In this document: positions 1-10,879 of the stretch, piece by piece
Position numbering within the stretch: the first letter of the stretch is position 1
Layout of the letters: each line of letters starts with the position of its first letter
DNA from: Apoderus coryli
Taxonomy: Eukaryota; Arthropoda; Insecta; Coleoptera; Attelabidae
Assembly: GCA_911728435.2 (NCBI GenBank)
Contig: OU452216.1
Location: 1,047,981 to 1,111,980, forward strand
Direction: 5' to 3'
DNA length: 64,000 bases
Position numbers and translations under genes: made by a program
Notes under the pieces: model-generated
The model's input: the letters and a program-made list of their open reading frames with translations, nothing else
Told to the model about the DNA's origin: nothing
The model's database searches: none

Positions 1-190
1 AAGAAGCGCCACCCAAGGAATCAGCATCCCCAGGGGAATAGACGGACTCAAAGTAGGCAGCGAATAGATCCACCAACTCTTGGCCATCGTTGCTAATGCT
101 GGAATTATAGGATACTTGCAATGGTATTTGACCTGAATTCCTATGCCATATGCTTGTAAATAGTCATAGTGTAGAGTCTAGTAACTTAAG
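1..190 (-). pseudogene. LINE fragment (region before the RT domain), window edge
   Basis: Read on the minus strand, this stretch contains an open segment of the type GQELVDLFAAYFESVYSP. That is the conserved patch just upstream of the reverse transcriptase domain in Jockey/CR1-type non-LTR retrotransposons. It runs off the left edge and loses coding character after about 190. It is a remnant with no start or stop of its own. A similar LINE type is seen as broken pieces at 1.5-2.4 kb and 6.0-6.5 kb, but I cannot show they are one family. Confidence 0.5.
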
Positions 191-255
191 ATTGTTGAAG
201 TGGGCAATTATAGATATTTGGCCATATTTTTCTTGAACCTTATTATTCAGTTCTT

Positions 256-437
256 TAATTGGTCGATTTTCTTGGGAATGAGGTTCAGATGAGACTAGTT
301 TTTGAAATAAATATTGTGTATTTATTTCATGTTACATTCTTTTTGGTATACAACGTTTCGACAACATTATGTTGTCTTCTTCAGGCAACAGAACCTTTTT
401 TTCAAATTTCTAGAAAAATATTAAATGTTCTACTATA
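256..437 (-). repeat. left inverted arm with hammerhead-like motif
   Basis: On the minus strand the core CTGAAGA (384-378) is followed by a perfect 6-bp stem (GACAAC, loop ATAAT, GTTGTC) and GAAA (359-356). A two-pair AC/GU stem III and a UA cleavage dinucleotide follow. One extra base lies between the core and stem II, and I see no convincing stem I. It is therefore probably a relic or a hammerhead-derived motif, not an active ribozyme. Confidence 0.4.
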
Positions 438-697
438 CCATAAAACAAAAACATGTACCCAAAGAACTTTTTCAAAAACACGGGTAACCAACAAGACAAT
501 TCACGAGTTTTACAATTAAAATCATAATATTTTAAACAGAATAAAAAACAATAATTTAATAAAATATACTTCACTGAAACCAGTTATTAATATATACTAG
601 AAATGCAAATTATTTCTGTTCAGTATTGGGAATTGTTTAAAATATCTATCACTACATTTAAAAAGTTCTTTGTTTGAGTACATGTTTTTGTTTTATG
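434..697. mobile_element. MITE nested in the left arm region
   Basis: Inverted ends of about 35 bp (CATAAAACAAAAACATGTAC ... and its complement ending at 694) enclose about 190 bp of AT-rich DNA. TA lies on both sides. The interrupted flank (CTAC/CACTG) lines up with the uninterrupted right arm of the enclosing 3.3 kb element, which shows this is a later insertion. No coding potential. Confidence 0.55.
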
Positions 698-829
698 TTA
701 CACTGAACCGAAAAGGTACGTGATATTAATAAAAAAGTGCTTCAAATCAATGAACGTCAACATTAAATTTGAGCCGATGATGGGTGACATTAATACAATG
801 AACGTTCGTACATAAACTCGGTAGCGAAT

Positions 830-1100
830 TCTGTACGTTGAATTAATAAATAAAGAACATAAATTTATGCTCGCTGGTTATTGATCTTACGAATGATGGA
901 CATTAATTTATAACTCCTGTACGTTAAAACGATGTTAACAGGTTGTTAATGTTACGAACGATGAAGATTAGTTTATGTCTCCAATACGTAAAACGGATGT
1001 TAGCTGGTTATTAATGTTACGAACGATGAACATTAATCTATGACTTTTGTACGTTAAACCAATGTTAGCTGATTATTACATTGGGTTATAATAATTGTTT
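830..1100. repeat. 65-bp tandem repeat, ~3.5 to 4 copies
   Basis: The block GGTTATTAATGTTACGAACG and its variants recur at 876, 941, 1006 and 1071, exactly 65 bp apart, with moderate divergence. It lies inside the 3.3 kb element, as tandem repeats often do in the subterminal regions of non-autonomous elements. Confidence 0.6.
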
Positions 1101-1449
1101 TACGTAATTGTGTTCGCCGGAAATTATTATTACGAAAGATTGAGATTATTGTTCTGTATTCAATCAATAATCGCGAGCATATAGGTACATATGTATTATG
1201 TGTACTGCAAAGTGCAGTATGGTTCAAATATACTAGTACCAATGGTTAGAGAATTTAAAAGCCCAAATAAGACTCAAGATTATCTTGCTGTACGTCCATT
1301 GATTTGATGCACCTGCTTTGTAAATAAATTAAATCATATTTGTACGACACTCGAAATCTAAAGGCTTTATTTTTAATTTAGTTAATATTAAATGCTAAAC
1401 ATGTCAGATTCGTCTGTCGTCTGAGGTGAAAAGGGAGAAAAAACTATAT

Positions 1450-2400
1450 TTGGAAACTAAAGTCCGCGGAAATTCTTCTAAACAAATTGGAAATTATTAC
1501 GAGATCTAAACATTTATGCAAGGGAAAATATCACAATACCGTCTTTTATTCATGATGTTGATAATATTAATGATTTTTTTGTGGCCACTTCTACCAACAA
1601 TCCGGACCCAGGAACGATCAATTTTTACTTAGGTAATAAAATTAGGCCTGATATTAACTTTGAATTTACAATGGTGGATCATGGGGAGTACTTGATGCAT
1701 TGCTTGGGATTAAGTCAAATGCTGTAGGCAGTGACATGATCAGTATTGATATGCTAGTAGTAGTAGTTGTCCGTTTATAATGCCCTTTATACAGCATCTA
1801 GTTAATTACTATATAGAAACGAGGAACTTCCCAACATGTTGGAAAGAAGCCAATGTCATTCCAATCCCAAAACTAAAACTCCATCAACATTTAAGGATCT
1901 TATAGACCGATTAATATACTCCTAGCGATCTCCAAGGTTATTGAGAGTGTGATCTGCAATCAAATGAAAACATATTTTGATGGGCATGGGTTGTTGTCAG
2001 AGGTCCAGTCTGGGTTCCGTCAGGGTCACAGTTGCTCCACGACATGACTTAAAATACTGGATGATGCATTGGGGGCGGTAGATCAGGGTCGATTGACTGC
2101 ATTGCTGCTGTTGGACTACGCAAGGGGCATTTGACCGCATTGGTCATGGTTTGTTGCTGGCCATTATGGGTTACCTGGGCTTTGGGGAGTCTGCTGTGTC
2201 TCTACTCGGAACATATGTGAATGATAGAAGTCAGGTTGTCATTTTGGGAACGGCAGTGTCTGAGCCCAGGACATTACGTAGTGCCGCAGGGCATCCAGGA
2301 ATCATTGCCTTTTTTTATGTATCAGGGTTTTTGTTTCGCCTTTTGTGTAACTTTTCCAAGTTCTCAATAAAGTCATTTATTATATTATTATTATTAATCA
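1450..2400 (+). pseudogene. decayed Jockey/CR1-like LINE, RT region and 3' tail
   Basis: Several frames together give typical LINE reverse transcriptase text: CWKEANVIPIPK, then AISKVIESVICNQMKTYF, LLSEVQSGFRQGHSC and LLLAIMGYLGFGESAVSLL. Stops and frameshifts separate them. It ends in AATAAAGTCATTTATTATATT followed by a TTATTATTA run, a CR1/Jockey-like microsatellite tail. No catalytic FADD/YADD box remains, because the RT is cut off before it. It is an old dead copy carried inside the 3.3 kb element. Confidence 0.65.
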
Positions 2401-3348
2401 AAATAACAGGTTTTTAAGCAAACAGTGTGCGCCTTTAGAATATACTTATAGAACCCATAAGTACGGTTGAATTGCAGATTTTCTTCCTTTAAGGTTTATT
2501 ATATGTTCTTCTATTTCTTGAACTGTTTTAGCACAAAATAAAAAAGATTCTTGAGAGTCTTTTATTGTGTACTTTAAATGGCTTATCTCTACACTGGCAC
2601 CTTTGGAACATAGCTTAGCGCATAGCACTAAATATCCATGAAGAGCCCATAAAATTTCTTCCCTCGTATCGGCGGGTTTTCAACATTACAAAGGAATACC
2701 GCACTGTGTTTTTTTTCGTTTTAAACTGACTTTAGTTTTGTACTTTACTAAATGGTACTTATATAAAAGGATTACTACTTACCTTATATTTCTACATTTG
2801 TAGTATTATTTGGGAACAAATTTTAAAAATAGATTTAGGAACACACTTCACTTTTCAACTGTATACATTTACCTAAACAAAACAAAAAGGACGCGTAAAC
2901 AAAAAGTCTATGAGAATGTCATAATGTCAATGTTTTGAGTATTCAGTCTATGGTCCGGGTGCATTGATTTACGCGCGTTATTCAGAATTTAATGGTTAGG
3001 TTCGTAAAATTAATGCTTAGCATCCATTGAATCAACGATGATCGTTTATTAGTTTTTATGTTCGCTGTTCATAGGTGTATGATTTACAAATTATTGTATT
3101 AAAGACGAAGAGCATAAATTAATAAATTTAAAACATTGAAGCAATAAATAGTGACATTATATTGATGAAAAAAACATAAATTTTCGATGTCTTGCATTTA
3201 TTGATTAATGTTTCATCGTACATTGTTTCTATGTATGAAATTATTAATTTATGATCAAAATTCATTGTAACAGTGACCAATTCATAATATTAATGTTCAA
3301 AATATTGATGACAACCATTCATTGGTTTTACGTACAATATTTTTTTCA
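2401..3348. other. non-coding interior of the 3.3 kb element
   Basis: AT-rich DNA with no gene I can defend. The minus strand has a 60-codon open stretch at 2446-2628 (text such as EISHLKYTIKDSQESFLFCA) that looks more protein-like than random. It has no neighbours, splice sites or family I recognise, so I do not call it as a gene. Confidence 0.3.
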
Positions 3349-3639
3349 GTGTAGTAAAACATTTAATATGTTTTTAGAAATTTGAAAAAAAAGTTATGTT
3401 GCCTGAAGAAGACAAAGTAAAGTTCTCAAAACGTTGCATACCAAAAAGAATGTGACATAAAATAAATACACAATATTTATTTCAAAAACTAGTTTCATCT
3501 GAACCTCATTCCCAAGAAAATCGACCAATTAAAAAAATAGATATTTGGAAACTTGTGAAAGTTTAGAAATTATTAAAAATAATTCAAAAGCACTAAACAA
3601 AAATAAGGGACCAATAGTATTTTGCATTCTTTAGTTTGT

Positions 3640-4060
3640 AAGTAATCAATATATTGTGACGTATGTACCGCCCTCTCAATTGTAGCGAGGCGACCAATTA
3701 CAGCGCCTCGCCCTGGTATGTAAGTACCTAGTATACCTATAAGGTGGACGGTGTTTAGTGTTAGTTTAGTTTTAATTATCTCATGAGGATGCTAACAGTG
3801 TGAGCGAAACGCGCGTCGAGAATAAAAAAGTGTTTTGGTGAAGTGGTAAAACGTGTTTTAGTTTAACGCTAGAAATTGTCTGTCAGACCTTTTACTATCA
3901 CCAGACTGCGTTTCGTTGATTCACGACTCATGGGTGGTGATCGGTCAGGAGTTGACAGACAAACACTCGATTTAGATGTGGTATGTATCCCCAGATGGAT
4001 ACGCGTTGTAAAATAATGTGTTTGGCTACATCTACTAGTTAACTGGTGAATAGATATTCA
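3640..4060. repeat. hammerhead-bearing repeat debris
   Basis: Two decayed hammerhead-like motifs face each other. On plus, 3778-3823 reads a CTC stem, an altered core (CATGAGGA where CTGAGGA is expected), GCTAAC/GTGAGC stem II, GAAA, the palindromic stem III ACGCGCGT, C and GAG. On minus, 3934-3980 has a perfect 7-bp stem I (ATCACCA/TGGTGAT), a core mutated to CCCATGA, and GAAACGCAGTC. Both are presumably dead because conserved core bases are changed. Confidence 0.5.
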
Positions 4061-4400
4061 CTATAACGGGTGGACAGGGAGCCACTTACCCCATTAGGTC
4101 CCATTACCCACACAATAGTCGCGTTCATATTCCCCTGTAGTTATTGGGGCTTGTTTAAGAAAACCTATTTTTGGACATTTGCTAATTGCGCCGGCATATA
4201 TTTACACCCCAAACCGATCTGAACTCCTCAAGCTAGTGGAAAGTGCAGGCTGCAGTAAAACCGGGGACTTTTGTCGAACGGACTCTTTCAAAAAGATAAT
4301 AATAATTATGAATTTGCTCTATTTGGTCATATAACATGAGATTAAAGTTGGCTTTCGAATATCTATGTAGTTTACCTGATATTTCAAATATGTATTTCAG

Positions 4401-4467
4401 ATCGAGACAACAAACAACGGCATGATGTTAGATGGAGCTGAGGCTAACATGGTTAGTCCTTCAGATG
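4401..4467 (+). CDS. candidate internal exon of unrecognised host gene
   Basis: A polypyrimidine-AG acceptor (TGTATTTCAG) precedes an open 67-bp block, and GTAAGT follows. It encodes IETTNNGMMLDGAEANMVSP and two more residues, ending in phase 1. The next candidate exon at 5400-5518 begins in the matching phase, which is the main reason to take it seriously. No upstream exon was found between 3540 and 4400. Unknown family. Confidence 0.4.
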
Positions 4468-5399
4468 GTAAGTAATAATTTAACAACAATTTGTTGCGTA
4501 TTGTCTACTTCCGCACTGTGTACGTACCAGAAAAAAAAGTGTTAGATTATCAATTAGATATTGAGGATCAGCAGTTCAAGTTGATCCGCCCGAACCTTCC
4601 ACTGCGATAACCGAAGGCTCTGTTGGGGCTCACACCTATTTATAGTTCACCCAGCTGCTCAATCTTCTTAATGCAGTCTATTATTAGCCAACCGATAGAG
4701 GTAACAACTCCATTAAATCCTATTGGCAACACTAGAAATGCCCGAATTGCACAACGGAAGGCTTTATTGACGAATAAGAGCTTATACTGGCACTAGATAC
4801 CAAATGACCACAAGATGTCATCACATACATCTTGGTGTCGTTCGTGCTAGTATAAGCTCTATTCGTAAATGTTGGAAATTTGAATCACATTGCCTGCCGA
4901 TTAGTAATGTGCAACTTGGATACAAACAACTATCGGTATCGAAAGGATACTTGAGTTCAATGTATCTGATACCTACTTTGGATATGGATACTTATGACAC
5001 AAAGAACATACACATTACCATATTTAAAGAAAAAATATCAAAAATAACTATAATTCTAGTTTCAGCCTAAGATACATTTTGCAGATCCTTTGTAGGAAAG
5101 TACATTTTGCTTTATTTGTTTCAATTAATTTAACATGCAACCACACTGCACTTTTCTTATGTTGCAAAGAACAATTCATCGTTAACTGAAAATATAGCGT
5201 GCCTGACTCCAATTCTATTATACTTTTTGCACTACTGTCGATCACCACTGATGAGTTGTTGTGGATCATCCAAACGGCTCGTCTGCTGGGAGCATGGTAG
5301 TGTGAAGCAAATTTCCAACATAACTTAAAGTCTTGTTACATTATGTAACAAGCAATTGGTATCTATTATTACTTATGAATATATTTTTATTAATTTCAG
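4468..5399. repeat. putative intron filled by a rearranged 336-bp hammerhead unit
   Basis: Pieces of the same 336-bp unit found at 13-14 kb recur here at lower identity. 4698-4800 is in one orientation (AACACTAG, GCCCGAAT, GGAAGGCTTTATT). 4830-4905 and 5233-5360 are in the other (GCTAGTATAAGCTC, GGAAATTTGAATCACATTGC, TTCCAACATAACTTAAAG). About 330 bp of unrelated DNA splits the ribozyme region. The hammerhead at 5243-5285 keeps CACCACTGATGA but GAAA has become CAAA, so it should be inactive. Confidence 0.65.
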
Positions 5400-5518
5400 T
5401 GGAATATCCAGCAAGTCCAGAGATGAGATTTTTGTCGGAGACTTTTGGCGATAACTCGGACACGGCTAGGCCATCCATTTTTGGAATACGTAATAGTAAT
5501 TTCACATTCTTTCATTAG
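5400..5518 (+). CDS. candidate terminal exon of unrecognised host gene
   Basis: The acceptor TAATTTCAG at 5391-5399 is followed by an open frame beginning with the phase left by the 4401-4467 exon. It encodes VEYPASPEMRFLSETFGD, then about 20 more residues ending in FTFFH and a TAG stop at 5516-5518. An internal GTAATAG at about 5490 could instead act as a donor. The pair would give a short serine/aspartate-rich tail. I do not recognise the protein. Confidence 0.4.
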
Positions 5519-6039
5519 GTAGGTGGCTGTGGAAATTAGACATTGTTGTTTTTTTTGGTTATTTTGATTTTCTTTACTTGTTAAAATATTTCCTGAAACA
5601 AAAATTTCGTTATTTGTTGTTTTCAAAATAAGTTGTGTTACATATTGAATTCAATAAAACAAATTTGAATCTAGTTTTAGTTTGATTTTTGCTACCAAAT
5701 AGTAGGCAGCTATAATTCTTGTCTAGTTTGTGAATGCTATAAAAGGGTCCTCTAACCCCAAATAATTTACGTAAATAGCTCTAAAACAGGTTAGTCTATA
5801 AATTCAATTTCATGAATTGCTGTAAAAAATTTATACAGTGCTTTCACATTAAAACTTGTCACCCAGAATAATTCGTCATCTAAAGTAGACACGATTAAAT
5901 TAGAAGACATTCGGAAAATTATTGTATTAAATGCTCAAAGTGAGCCTTATTATTTTTCTAATCAGTAATGCCGGAACTTTCGTAATGTTTTTGGATATAT
6001 CTGTCCATAGGCTCGAGTTATTCTAGTTTTGATGCTATC
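5519..6039. other. no gene seen
   Basis: AT-rich sequence without an open frame that has splice sites or recognisable motifs, and without clear repeats. Confidence 0.5.
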
Positions 6040-6480
6040 AATGTATTCTAGTGGAATTAAATCTGGAGGTCACACTTGAGCACCTGTTTTTCCATATAAC
6101 AATGAGGAATTTGCCTGATACGAAGCTTTTTTGGTGTGATTCCTGTTTGACAAGTAGGGAAATAAGGAGTGTTGGACAATAATAATTATCCTCAGCTACC
6201 AATGGTCGGTTGCAGGAGGATACTTCACAATACAAATTACATAAAACAAGATCGAGCAAATGACCATGTTATGTTGTGTAAGATCAAAGAATGAGATAAA
6301 GTTTTGAATTAATTCAAGATGAGGATTAGTGGTATCAGCTGACAGTTTTACTGCGTAGTGCACATTAAAGTCTCCCATAATCAGTATTCTTGAAGTTAAA
6401 ATGTTTGAAAGGTTTTCAAAGCACTCGAATAATCTGCTATATTGGTGAACATTTACATTCGCTGGGATGTGTAACGGTTT
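6040..6480 (-). pseudogene. LINE apurinic-type endonuclease fragment
   Basis: The minus strand contains ILIMGDFNVHYAV and downstream text in two frames (LELIQNFISFFDLTQHNMV and LDLVLCNLY). GDFN is the diagnostic box of the exonuclease/endonuclease/phosphatase domain of non-LTR retrotransposons. At least one frameshift separates the pieces, and no reverse transcriptase follows. It is a dead 5' fragment. Confidence 0.6.
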
Positions 6481-6539
6481 TGTTACACGCGAGTAGTGGG
6501 TGTTTTATCGAAATGTGAATCATTACTCAAGTAAGTTTG

Positions 6540-9500
6540 AAAATTATTATTTCATTTATTGATCATTTTTGTTATTAAGATGGCAATACTGTGGTCTTAA
6601 TTGTTGATAACGATAGCACAGAATAACAAACAGAATATCCACTCGGAGTTTCCCTCTAAAACAATACATAACCTTAACCTGGGAATAGAATCTGTCAGTT
6701 CATAGGCGTGGTTCGTTCATTACTATTTCAGCCTTCGTCTCGCACAGTAGTGGCGCAGAATATTTTTACATGTTATACTGTGGTGTTGGAATATTAGTGA
6801 ATGTTTAGTAATATTGTTGGATTATTTTAATTGTTATATACAGACTTTTAGCTCTGAGGAGGTATAGTGTTTAGTGTATTTTAGTTATAAAAATAAAACT
6901 TAAGATGGAGTCTTATAAGAAAGCTGGTATTATATGTGCTGCAAGAAACTGTAAGAATTCTCAGTATAATTCAAAGAAGAGTTTTTTTCGGTTCCCAAAG
7001 GATATTGCAAGGTAAGTTTCAATGTACTCATTAAATCTGTATTGTTTTATTAGTATCATTTTATTATTTTATTCATTTCAAGGGCTAGGCAATGGGTAGT
7101 TGCTTGCCATCGAGAAGAGCTGTTAGAGAAAATCGAACAGCTTTATTCTAGTTGCCGGTTATGTGGAGATCATTTTGAGCATAAAATGTTTGCTAACGAT
7201 TTGTGTAATAGGCTGCATGTTCACGCAGTTCCAACTATATTTCCATCTTTGGAAGGTGCTTCAACCTCCAACTTCGATCATAGTTATACCCCTTATGCAG
7301 CCGTACCTGCTTCAGTGAGTTCATATTCACAATCAACAGATTCTACAGAGCCACCGAAGAAATTGAGGATCCTTCAAAACATAAATTTGTTGCCAACAGG
7401 TAAGATTATTCGAAATAGAAAATTTGTGGTTTACTTTTTTGATATGCCATATATTTCAAAAAATATACAAATTACGTTGTCCATAGGGTAAACGCGTGAA
7501 TTTAACTGTCCCTAAGCTATGAAGTGGACTTGAATTCTGACCGATAAGCTTACATAACATAGAAAAAGTGGGGTTAGGTTACGTATTTTTTAACAACCCC
7601 TTACGCATTTTTTGCAAGAAGCAACGAAGAGTCAGCATTTTTGTGAAAATACCGTATTTCGGAGATATGTCAGTCTCGTTGCCTCTACAAGATAGTCAAG
7701 AAAATGATGTCCTTGACGATGATCAGCCACTTTCACCATCCAGCAGCACACAAACTACTCTGGCGTTATCCTATGGAACTCCAAGAAAACAGAAATATCG
7801 AAAAACGATCAACGTCCTACAGCAAGAAAATCAAAAGCTGAGAAGAAGAAACGAAGAGTTGGAAGCACAAATTAAAAATTCAGACTTTGTGTCTCTAGAC
7901 CAATACAAAACTTTGACAAAAAAGTTTTGTCGCTCCCAAGAAGTAGCAAATTTTATTATTACCCAAGTGTCTCAAATCAATAAAAGTAGTAGAGGTCGAA
8001 GGTATTCCTACGAATTTAAATTATTTTGTTTAGAAATGTATTTTACAGGTCCTAAATTGTATAAGACAAAATTAATGAAGACTTTTTGCCTTCCATCTCC
8101 ACAAAGTTTATTGCGTCTTATTAGTGGCATTAAGTCAAACCCAGGGCTGCAGGATGGTTTTTTTAATATACTTAAATTAAAAGTAGACAATTTCGTAGAA
8201 ACAAATAGAGTGTGCACACTTTGTGTAGATGAAATGGCCATCAAAGCAAATTTAATGTACAGTAGATTTACAGACATAATTACCGGATTCGAAGATAGTG
8301 GAAATGGTCATAGAGCTTTTAAACCAGCAACAACCGCCATGGTTCTTATGGCAAGGGGAGTGTACTTGAAATGGAAACAGCCATTAGGCCATTTTTTCTT
8401 TGCTACAAGCTGCCCAGGTGACATTATGAAAGAAATTATAGAAGAAACTATATTTAAGTTAAAGTCAATTGGACTAAATGTTGTTGCTGTTGTATCAGAC
8501 ATGGGATCAAATAATTTGGTTATGGCCAGAAAGTTCAATGTAACCCCTGAAACTCCATTTTTCTATTTGAACGATCAAAAAATAATTTATTTACCTGATG
8601 TCCCACATTTAATTAACGCACTAAGGAATATGTTGCTAAAGTACAATTTTGTTTTTGAAAATAAGGTCATATCTTGGGAACATATAAAACATTTTTATGA
8701 AAATGATAAAAACTATAGTCCTCGTGCAGCACCAAAACTTACGGACTCCCATATATTTCCTAATAATTTCGAGAGAATGAAGGTCCGATATGCTGTTCAG
8801 GTATTCAGTGCTACCGTCTCTGCCGGTATGAGTCTCTTCATCAGATTCGGGGCACTTCCAGCCGAAGCATTAGCGACTGCAGAGTTTGTCGATAGAGTTG
8901 ACAAATTGTTTGATATTCTAAACTCTTCTAGAACATGTGCAAAAAAGCAGTTTAACCGAGCTTTTAAGGGTTTGGATTATCAAATCAATTTCTTGCATGA
9001 ATGTTTAGTTTTCTTTAATTCTGTGCAAGTTTTAAAAAAGAATGGCGAGAATGTGACTAAGAGACTTAAATGCTTGAAATATTTCAAGGTAACAATAAAT
9101 GGTTTAATTGAATTGTGGGATATTCTAAAAGATAATTATAGAAGACTTAATCAAGATGGGCTCGAAAATCATTTCGGTTCCATACGACAACAGAATGGAA
9201 ATTAAATAAACCCCACTGCAACTCAATTTCAAAGAGCGTCGAAAAAACTCATGTATCTTAAGTTACTTCATTCTGGAACTGAAAATTGTGAAGGAGACGC
9301 AGATAAAATGTTATTAAAACTATCTGATGTAACGGAAACGCCAACTGCAGATGAGAATATTGATAATACGAGAAATTTGGAGGAAAAAGAACGTATATTT
9401 ATTTCTGAAACAGATTACCAGAATAACGACATTTTACAACGAAATTTCAGTAGGTATGTTTGCGGATATTTAATTCGAAAATGTTTGTTAATACATAAAT

Positions 9501-10140
9501 GTGATACTTGCTTGAAGTATGGTATGGCCCATCAAGAATTAGATGATTCTACGCTCTATTGTCATTTCCGAGCTTATCAAAACGAACATTCAGATTTTTT
9601 TTGGAAATTTACTAATGCCGCATAATAACTTCATTCAATTTGTTTCAAGTTTAGATTATTTATTTCATAAATATTTTGAAGAAAGTGCACTAGGCAGTGT
9701 CATGCGCGTTTTATATGATAAATGTAAAAATGTTCCTTTTCACCATCCATGCCAAAGTTTTCCGATCGAATATGTTATTAAATTGTATCTAAGAATGAAA
9801 CTATTTTTCACAATAAAATGTATAAATAGAAATTTCAAAACATCAGTCAACCGAAATAAATTAATTATATGGAAAAATCAATAAAATAGTAATAAAAATG
9901 TGTACTAATATTTATTTTATTAAACACCCTAAAGCCGGCCCTGCCAGCTGTAGGCGAGTATGGTCCTGAGCTCTATTCCCGCAAAATGGCGTCTGTTTAT
10001 ACAGCATTTTCAATGGTAGCGGCTCTGTGTCGATATTCTGATTGTTTGTTATTCTGTGACGATAGTGGTGACAATGTTTGTTGTATTTTATAGGCTAATT
10101 AGGCAGTGCTGTTTTAGTCCCAAAAATGGCTACTGAATTC
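6540..10140 (+). mobile_element. P-element-like DNA transposon, defective
   Basis: A three-exon THAP/P-type transposase gene (6905 to about 9884) is flanked by an inverted pair. GATAGCACAGAATAACAAACAGAATATC at 6612-6639 matches, in reverse complement, 10032-10065 except for a four-base gap and a short diverged end. I could not fix the outermost termini or a target duplication, so the coordinates are approximate. The coding region carries one nonsense codon and one frameshift, so this copy is not autonomous. Confidence 0.6.
6905..9884 (+). pseudogene. THAP-domain P-element transposase, interrupted
   Basis: Model: exon 1 6905-7011, exon 2 7083-7399, exon 3 from 7674, all with GT-AG sites and matching phases (2, then 1). 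Exon 1-2 encodes a THAP zinc finger: CAARNC, then SCRLCGDHF (the C-x2-H pair), ending AVPTIF, which is the THAP AVPTF box. Exon 3 starts VSLPLQDSQEND and has a leucine/charged coiled-coil stretch (INVLQQENQKLRRRNEELEA). The P-type transposase core follows (CVDEMAIK, VVAVVSDMGSNN, PDVPHLINALRN, GLENHFGSIRQQNGN). Breaks: an in-frame TAA at 9203-9205 just after the conserved GN, with the same frame resuming to 9625, and a one-base frameshift near 9615 before a further open tail to 9884. The family is DNA-binding by the THAP domain and GTP-dependent in Drosophila P. It could be a domesticated THAP9-like gene, but two lesions argue for a dead transposon. Confidence 0.8.
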
Positions 10141-10364
10141 TGATTGGCTGATGAATTAATTATTTTGGGGATTTATGCAGTTTTGATCTGACAACATCGG
10201 ATCGTTGTTAGATTTAGCCGCTAGTGGTAAATTAGAGGATTGTTTTTGTTCACCTTCTTCTTCTCCAAGCTTTTGCACGAAGCACTTCTTAAAGAAAATT
10301 TTCTAATTCATATCGAATTAAAATTTCTATTTTTATTTATTTATTTTTGGATAAAATAAAAAGG
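10141..10364. other. no gene seen
   Basis: Short AT-rich spacer between the P-like element and the hammerhead fold-back. No motif recognised. Confidence 0.4.
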
Positions 10365-10440
10365 TAATGATAAATCAAACTTCGTCTTCTCCACAAATAA
10401 ATCTCTTTATTTTGTTAAAAATTGTGTCATTAAATTATTC

Positions 10441-10484
10441 AACCATACATGTTTCGAGACATAATATTCTAATCTTCAGTGGTT
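10441..10484 (-). ncRNA. hammerhead ribozyme, left arm (weakened stem II)
   Basis: On the minus strand: stem I AACCA/TGGTT, core CTGAAGA, a stem II in which the G of GAGA is changed to T so only AGA/TCT pairs, then GAAA. Stem III is the palindrome ACATGT, followed by UA as the cleavage dinucleotide. As in the right arm, one U lies between the core and stem II, which differs from the textbook core. Confidence 0.55.
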
Positions 10485-10835
10485 AACATTAGGGGGGAAA
10501 AAAGTTGCGTATTTATAACTGAAAACTATGCAAATTTCAAATATAATGATTACATCAAAATATAAACCAAAAATAAAACCAAAACGTTGGAATGTTACAA
10601 CAAACGTAAATTTATTGATACAGTTAATCAATAATAAATAGGATGATTATAGTGTTATAAATCGATCGAATTCCTAAAAATTAATATAAAAATTTTTTTT
10701 CTACAAATGGTAAGTTGACCGACTTTCAATAAAAAATGTATACTTATGAAAATGTTATTTCCAGAATCAAAAAACCCCCCATTGACAATTAAATAACTTC
10801 TGTATTCAACAAAAAAATTTTACCCCCCTAATGTT

Positions 10836-10879
10836 AACCACTGAAGATGAGAATATTATGTCTCGAAACATGTATGGTT
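10836..10879 (+). ncRNA. hammerhead ribozyme, right arm
   Basis: Stem I AACCA (10836-10840) pairs with TGGTT (10875-10879). The core CTGAAGA is at 10841-10847, stem II GAGA/TCTC has an 8-nt loop, and GAAA is at 10865-10868. Stem III is the loop-free palindrome ACATGT and the cleavage site follows UA. The extra U at 10848 before stem II is the only departure from the consensus. Palindromic stem III without a loop is the form thought to work as a dimer in Penelope elements and retrozymes. Confidence 0.65.

Larger units (their letters stand above)
256..3531. mobile_element. 3.3 kb element with ~185-bp inverted ends
   Basis: The ends 256-437 and 3349-3531 are inverted copies at roughly 90% identity, both starting AATTGGTCGATTTTC. 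An 11-bp word, TAGATATTTGG, occurs just outside each end (211-221 and 3537-3547) and may be a target duplication with a few extra bases, or chance. The interior is non-coding apart from a dead LINE (about 1450-2400). It also holds a nested MITE and a 65-bp tandem repeat. Each arm carries a hammerhead-like core: CTGAAGA, a 6-bp stem GACAAC/GTTGTC in the left arm, then GAAAC. The motif faces outward in both arms. There is no transposase gene, so it is non-autonomous. Confidence 0.6.

Noticed and set aside
6469..6488. GTGTAAC/GTTACAC hairpin near the P-like element
   Set aside because: Considered as the element's terminus, but no matching sequence occurs at the right side; only a short chance palindrome.
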